From Tagaea sp. CACIAM 22H2 (GTDB taxonomy: Bacteria; Pseudomonadota; Alphaproteobacteria; CACIAM-22H2), in assembly GCA_014444615.1 (NCBI GenBank), contig PVXE01000038.1, positions 1 to 39,000 of the forward strand: a stretch of 39,000 bases of DNA, in the 5' to 3' direction. Position numbers and translations under genes: made by a program. Position 1 is the first letter of the stretch, and every line of letters begins with the position of its first letter. The notes under the pieces were generated by a model, which was given only the letters and a program-made list of their open reading frames with translations, was not told the origin of the DNA and ran no database searches. Below are positions 35,558 through 39,000 of the stretch, piece by piece.

Positions 35558-36901
35558 ATGGCGGAACAAAACTCCCTCGGCGGGCGCCTTGCGCGCTACG
35601 CGCGCGTGGGCTCGGCGATGGGCGGCCTTGCGGTTCGCTTGGGCGCCGAGCGCGTGTTGGGCGTGGAGATGGATCGCGCCAAGCACGCGTCCGAATTGCG
35701 CGCGGCCTTGGGCGGCTTGAAGGGCCCGTTGATGAAAGTGGCGCAGTTGATCGCCACCGTGCCCGACGCATTGCCCGACGAATACGTGCAGGAGCTGTTG
35801 CAGCTTCAATCCGACGCGCCGGCGATGGGCTGGCCCTTCGTCAAACGCCGCATGGCGGCGGAGCTGGGTGCGGATTGGCAGGCGAAGTTCCGCGATTTTC
35901 CGCGCGAGGCCACGGCCGCCGCGTCGCTGGGCCAAGTCCACCGCGCGACCTTGCTCGACGGGCGAATCGTCGCGTGCAAGCTGCAATATCCCGATATGGC
36001 TTCGGCGGTCGAAGCGGATTTGAAGCAGCTCAAACTCGCCTTCGGCGTCTATGAGCGTTACGACCGCGCGATCCGCACCGAACAGATCTTCGCCGAGATT
36101 TCGGCGCGGCTGCGCGAGGAACTCGATTACGGCCGCGAGGCGGCGCATATGCGCCTCTACGCGCATATCTTGCAGGGCGAAGATCTCGTCCATGTGCCCG
36201 AACCGGTCGCGGAATTGTCGACCGGGCGCTTGCTGACAATGACCTGGCTCGACGGCGCCAAGCTGCTGACGGTCACGGCGCGCGACGCCGATTTCCGCAA
36301 CAAGGTCGCGCGCGCGATGTTCCGCGCGTGGTACGTGCCGTTCTACGAAAGCGGCGTGATCCACGGCGATCCGCATCTGGGCAATTACGCCGTGCGCGAC
36401 GACGGCACGGTCAATCTGCTCGATTTCGGCTGCATCCGGATTTTCCCGGCGAAATTCGTCGGCGCCGTCATCGATCTCTACCGCGCGATCCGCGACGGCG
36501 ACGAGGCGCTCGCCGTATCGGCCTATGAAAGCTGGGGCTTCACGAATCTCAATAAGGAGATGATCGAGTGCCTCAGCAATTGGGCGCGCTTCGTCTATGC
36601 GCCCATTCTGGAAGATCGCGCCAAGCAGGTCGCCGAGACAAACGCCGCCGTCTATGGCCGCGAAGTGGCGGAGAAGGTGCATAAGCGGCTGCGCGAATTG
36701 GGCGGTGTGGCCCCGCCGCGCGAATTCGTGCTGATGGATCGCGCGGCCATCGGCCTCGGTTCGGTCTTCATGCATTTGAAGGCCGAGATCAATTGGTACC
36801 GGGAGTTCCACGGCCTGATCGACGGCTTCTCGGTCGACGCGCTCGCCAAGCGCCAAGCGGCGGCGCTGAAGCATGCCAAAGTCCCCAAGGCGGTGGGGTA
36901 A
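35558..36901 (+). CDS. ABC1/AarF/UbiB-family atypical kinase
   Basis: 447 residues. The family KxGQ motif reads KVAQ (60-63, Gly to Ala), within LKGPLMKVAQLIAT. The Ala-rich ATP loop is ATAAASLGQVHRA, the catalytic block HGDPHLGNYAV, and the metal-binding DFG LLDFGCIRIF. UbiB/COQ8 proteins assist ubiquinone biosynthesis as ATPases that pull lipid precursors from the membrane. This one is shorter than UbiB and lacks obvious C-terminal TM helices, so it is more likely a soluble ABC1 paralogue than UbiB itself; its substrate is unknown. It follows pepF by 5 bases. Confidence 0.9.
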   Translation: MAEQNSLGGRLARYARVGSAMGGLAVRLGAERVLGVEMDRAKHASELRAALGGLKGPLMKVAQLIATVPDALPDEYVQELLQLQSDAPAMGWPFVKRRMAAELGADWQAKFRDFPREATAAASLGQVHRATLLDGRIVACKLQYPDMASAVEADLKQLKLAFGVYERYDRAIRTEQIFAEISARLREELDYGREAAHMRLYAHILQGEDLVHVPEPVAELSTGRLLTMTWLDGAKLLTVTARDADFRNKVARAMFRAWYVPFYESGVIHGDPHLGNYAVRDDGTVNLLDFGCIRIFPAKFVGAVIDLYRAIRDGDEALAVSAYESWGFTNLNKEMIECLSNWARFVYAPILEDRAKQVAETNAAVYGREVAEKVHKRLRELGGVAPPREFVLMDRAAIGLGSVFMHLKAEINWYREFHGLIDGFSVDALAKRQAAALKHAKVPKAVG

Positions 36902-36972
36902 AGCTTGACGCCGCCGCGTGCGGCGCGCTTCACTCCGGGCCAATTCGACACCCGTCCGGAGGAAGCCCCATC

Positions 36973-38208
36973 GTGACCACGACGACAAAACTCGGCCGCC
37001 GCGCCGTCCTCGCCGGCTCGGCCGCCGGTGCCGCCCTTCTCGCGGCACCCGCCATCGTGCGCGCGCAAGCGCCCGCGATCCGCATCGGCATGCTGCTGCC
37101 GCGCTCGGGCTTCTTCGCCCAGGCCGGGCAAAGCTGCCATCGCGGCGCGCTGGCCGCCCCGCGCGTGCTGTCCGATCTCGGCTATCGCGTCGAGCTCGTG
37201 CATATCGACACCGAGTCGAACGCCGATATCGCCCGCACCCAGGCCGAACGCGCGATCAACGACGGCGTGCATTGCCTCGTCGGCGCGTTCGATTCCGGCC
37301 ATACGCTCGCCATCGCGCAGGTCGCCGAACAGCGCCAAGTGCCGCTGGTCATCAACATCGCCGCCGCCCCGCCGATCACCGAGCAGGGCTACAAATTCCT
37401 GGTGCGCAACTTCCAGACCGGGCCGCAGCTCGTCACCAACGGTCTGCGCCTGATCGGCGAAACGATCGCGGCGACGAAGATTTCGCCCAAGACGGCCGTG
37501 TTCCTGCACGCCAACGACACGTTCGGCCAAGCCCAGCGCGGTGCCATGGATGCGCTGTTCCCGCGCGCCAATCTGCCCTTCACGCTGGCCGAAAGCATCG
37601 CCTACGATCCGCGCGCGCAGGATCTGTCGGTGGAAGTCACGCGCCTGCGCGCGTTGCGCCCCGATCTCGTGCTCGTCGTCACCCGCGCGTCGGACGCGGT
37701 GAAGCTGGTGCGCGACATGGTGCGCCAGCGTTTCGAGCCGATGGGCATCGTCTCGCCCGGCTCGCCCGGCATGTACGACGAGGAATTTTACCAGGCGCTC
37801 GGGCCGCTGGCCGATTTCCACATCTCCAACCTGCCCTGGGTCAATCCGCGCTCGGCGATGACCAAGGCGCTGGAAACGGCTTTCACCGCCGTGAACCCGA
37901 ACAACCGCTTCGCGGCCGACGCGTTCAACGCCGGTTTCACCTTCGAAGCGATCCTGATCGCGGCCGACGCGTTCAAGCGCGCCGGCACGACCAATGGCCC
38001 GCAATTGATGGCGGCGATCAAGGCGACCGACATCGCCGAACACGTGATGATCGGTGGCCCGATCAAGTTCGACGAGAAGGGCCAGAACTCGAATATCGGC
38101 TCGGCCGCGGTGCAGAACCGCAACCGCACGCCGACCGTCGTGCTGCCGGCCGATTCCTCGGCCGCCGCCCCGGTTCTGCCGATGCCGGGCTGGCAGGGGC
38201 GCACGTAA
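36973..38208 (+). CDS. ABC transporter substrate-binding protein, branched-chain amino acid type
   Basis: Periplasmic binding protein (Peripla_BP_6/LivJ-like), 411 residues, from a GTG start at 36973 preceded by a strong GGAGGAAG (36958-36965). The signal peptide has a twin-arginine look (LGRRAVLAGSAAGAALLAAP, cleaved after AIVRA), which suggests Tat export of a folded protein. The mature part starts PAIRIGMLLPRSGFFA, the usual first strand of the family. The ligand may be an amino acid, amide, urea or aromatic acid; it cannot be predicted. A likely attenuating hairpin separates it from the permease gene, which would give more binding protein than membrane component. Confidence 0.93.
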   Translation: MTTTTKLGRRAVLAGSAAGAALLAAPAIVRAQAPAIRIGMLLPRSGFFAQAGQSCHRGALAAPRVLSDLGYRVELVHIDTESNADIARTQAERAINDGVHCLVGAFDSGHTLAIAQVAEQRQVPLVINIAAAPPITEQGYKFLVRNFQTGPQLVTNGLRLIGETIAATKISPKTAVFLHANDTFGQAQRGAMDALFPRANLPFTLAESIAYDPRAQDLSVEVTRLRALRPDLVLVVTRASDAVKLVRDMVRQRFEPMGIVSPGSPGMYDEEFYQALGPLADFHISNLPWVNPRSAMTKALETAFTAVNPNNRFAADAFNAGFTFEAILIAADAFKRAGTTNGPQLMAAIKATDIAEHVMIGGPIKFDEKGQNSNIGSAAVQNRNRTPTVVLPADSSAAAPVLPMPGWQGRT

Positions 38209-38241
38209 GCGCCCTTTCCAAGCTCGGCCGGTTTCTGTAAG

Positions 38242-38283
38242 GAAAAGTCCCCTTCGCCCCGCCGGGCGGAGGGGATTTTCTTT
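38242..38283 (+). terminator. Hairpin with T tract between binding protein and permease genes
   Basis: Left arm GAAAAGTCCCCTTCGCCC (38242-38259) pairs with 38264-38280 with one bulged G and one G-U pair around a 4-base loop, followed by a T-rich tail (TTTTCTTT, 38276-38283). A strong Rho-independent terminator or attenuator. A purine-rich GGAGGGG in the 3' arm (38268-38274) could also serve as ribosome site for the permease if a TTG at 38282 is used. Confidence 0.8.
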
Positions 38284-38302
38284 GATCCGAGCCACCCGCA
38301 AG

Positions 38303-39000
38303 ATGCCGCTCGATTTCTACGTCAACGTCGCCCTGCAGGGCGTTTTGACCGGCCTGGTCTACGGGCTGATGGCGCTCGGCCTGTCGGTGATTTTCGGCGT
38401 CGTGCGGCTGGTCAATTTCGCGCATGGCGAATTCGCGGTCGTGGCGATGTATCTCGCCTTCGTCTTCTTCGCCTGGGCGGGTATCGACCCGATGCTGTCG
38501 ATGCTGCCCATCGCCGCAGGGTTCTTCGGCATCGGCTATCTCCTCCAGCGCCACGCGATCGACCCGTTCGTCGGGCGGCCGGAACACGAGCAATTCATCC
38601 TGCTGGTCGGCCTCGCCATCGTCATGGTCAACGGCTTGCTGATGATCTTCGGCCCCGATCTGCGCCACGCGAATCTGTCCTACGCCTTCGATTCCTACGA
38701 AATCGGCACGCTGCTGATCGACAAGGTGCGCGTCTATGCGGCCGCCGCGTCGCTGGTCGTGTCGGCGCTGCTCTTCGCGTTCTTCCGCTTCGCGCGCACC
38801 GGCATGGCGATCCGCGCTTGCGCCGACAACCTGACCGGGGCCGCCGTCGTCGGGCTCGACGTCAAGCATCTCTACGCGCTGACCTTCGGCATCGGCATGG
38901 CCTGTGTGGGCGCGGCGGGCGCGCTGATGGTCGTGCTGGCGGATGCCACGCCGATGTTGGCGCCCGCCTTCACGTTGCTCGCCTTCACCATCGTCATCGT
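38303..39000 (+). CDS. Branched-chain amino acid ABC transporter permease (LivH-like), 3'-truncated by window edge
   Basis: Inner-membrane permease of the LivH family; at least 232 residues are visible and the gene continues past the window. Signatures are LQGVLTGLVYGLMALGLSVI in the first helix, VNFAHGEFAVVAMY (the conserved NxAHG loop), RACADNLTGAAVVGLDV (the EAA-like cytoplasmic loop that contacts the ATPase) and several TM helices. The ATG at 38303 is used; a TTG at 38282 in frame, with GGAGGGG upstream, would add 7 residues. LivM and the ATPases LivG/LivF should follow outside the window. Confidence 0.94.
   Translation, partial: MPLDFYVNVALQGVLTGLVYGLMALGLSVIFGVVRLVNFAHGEFAVVAMYLAFVFFAWAGIDPMLSMLPIAAGFFGIGYLLQRHAIDPFVGRPEHEQFILLVGLAIVMVNGLLMIFGPDLRHANLSYAFDSYEIGTLLIDKVRVYAAAASLVVSALLFAFFRFARTGMAIRACADNLTGAAVVGLDVKHLYALTFGIGMACVGAAGALMVVLADATPMLAPAFTLLAFTIVI

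Noticed and set aside
36905..36930. GC-rich hairpin after the ABC1-kinase gene
   Set aside because: The stem is short and lacks a T tract; such GC palindromes are expected by chance at this base composition.

Overview
The window is a high-GC chromosomal segment whose gene content points to an alphaproteobacterium, probably Rhodospirillales-like. The indications are a class I (archaeal-type) lysyl-tRNA synthetase, the secA / parvulin / argJ / mutT neighbourhood, an NDUFAF5-type methyltransferase, quinone-linked PyrD and a B12-dependent methylmalonyl-CoA mutase. This is inferred from gene families only; no rRNA or tRNA gene was found to confirm it.

Layout. Positions 1-1507 hold the 3' part of groEL and a strong terminator. 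Positions 1546-6948 carry an AEC-type permease, a DinG/Rad3-like helicase (minus strand) and lysK. Positions 6949-11413 are a decayed prophage: an S24-type repressor with a near-perfect operator palindrome, a NlpC/P60-like or unknown phage protein, a proline-rich protein that usually precedes podovirus portal genes, then a junk-joined run of three broken structural genes (portal start, capsid middle, large terminase end), followed by intact small lysis-type genes and an AT-rich island that crosses two gene ends. Positions 11456-17228 return to housekeeping: DUF952, pyrD, a membrane-anchored degenerate EAL protein resembling TipF, a HAD hydrolase and methylmalonyl-CoA mutase. Positions 17232-22571 encode a 1779-residue membrane-anchored protein built almost entirely from about 60 tandem 25-residue units. 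Positions 22576-28613 hold a NUDIX hydrolase, secA, a periplasmic parvulin, argJ and mutT. Positions 28610-36901 hold a methyltransferase, a ComF-like phosphoribosyltransferase, glutaredoxin, a GNAT acetyltransferase, a BON lipoprotein, a long-chain acyl-CoA ligase, an M3 oligopeptidase and an ABC1/UbiB-type kinase. The window ends inside a branched-chain amino acid-type ABC transporter (binding protein, then permease).

The most striking object is the giant repeat protein. Its sequence parses without remainder into an N-terminal two-helix membrane anchor (residues 1-143), a repeat array (144-1649) and a 130-residue non-repeat C-terminal domain (1650-1779). Units are 25 residues, i.e. three heptads plus a four-residue stutter, with a few 21-residue units that lack the stutter. 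In the middle, groups of eight units form a 200-residue (600 bp) super-repeat. This looks like a long extended envelope-anchored coiled-coil scaffold; its function is unknown. A second membrane-anchored coiled-coil protein, with a catalytically degraded EAL domain, lies about 3 kb upstream. A polar-landmark comparison with Caulobacter TipN/TipF is tempting but unproven.

Most other genes are ordinary. Several are tightly packed: ATGA or TTGA overlaps join DUF952-pyrD, EAL-HAD, the two phage lysis genes and BON-GNAT. Several convergent pairs overlap or abut at their stops.
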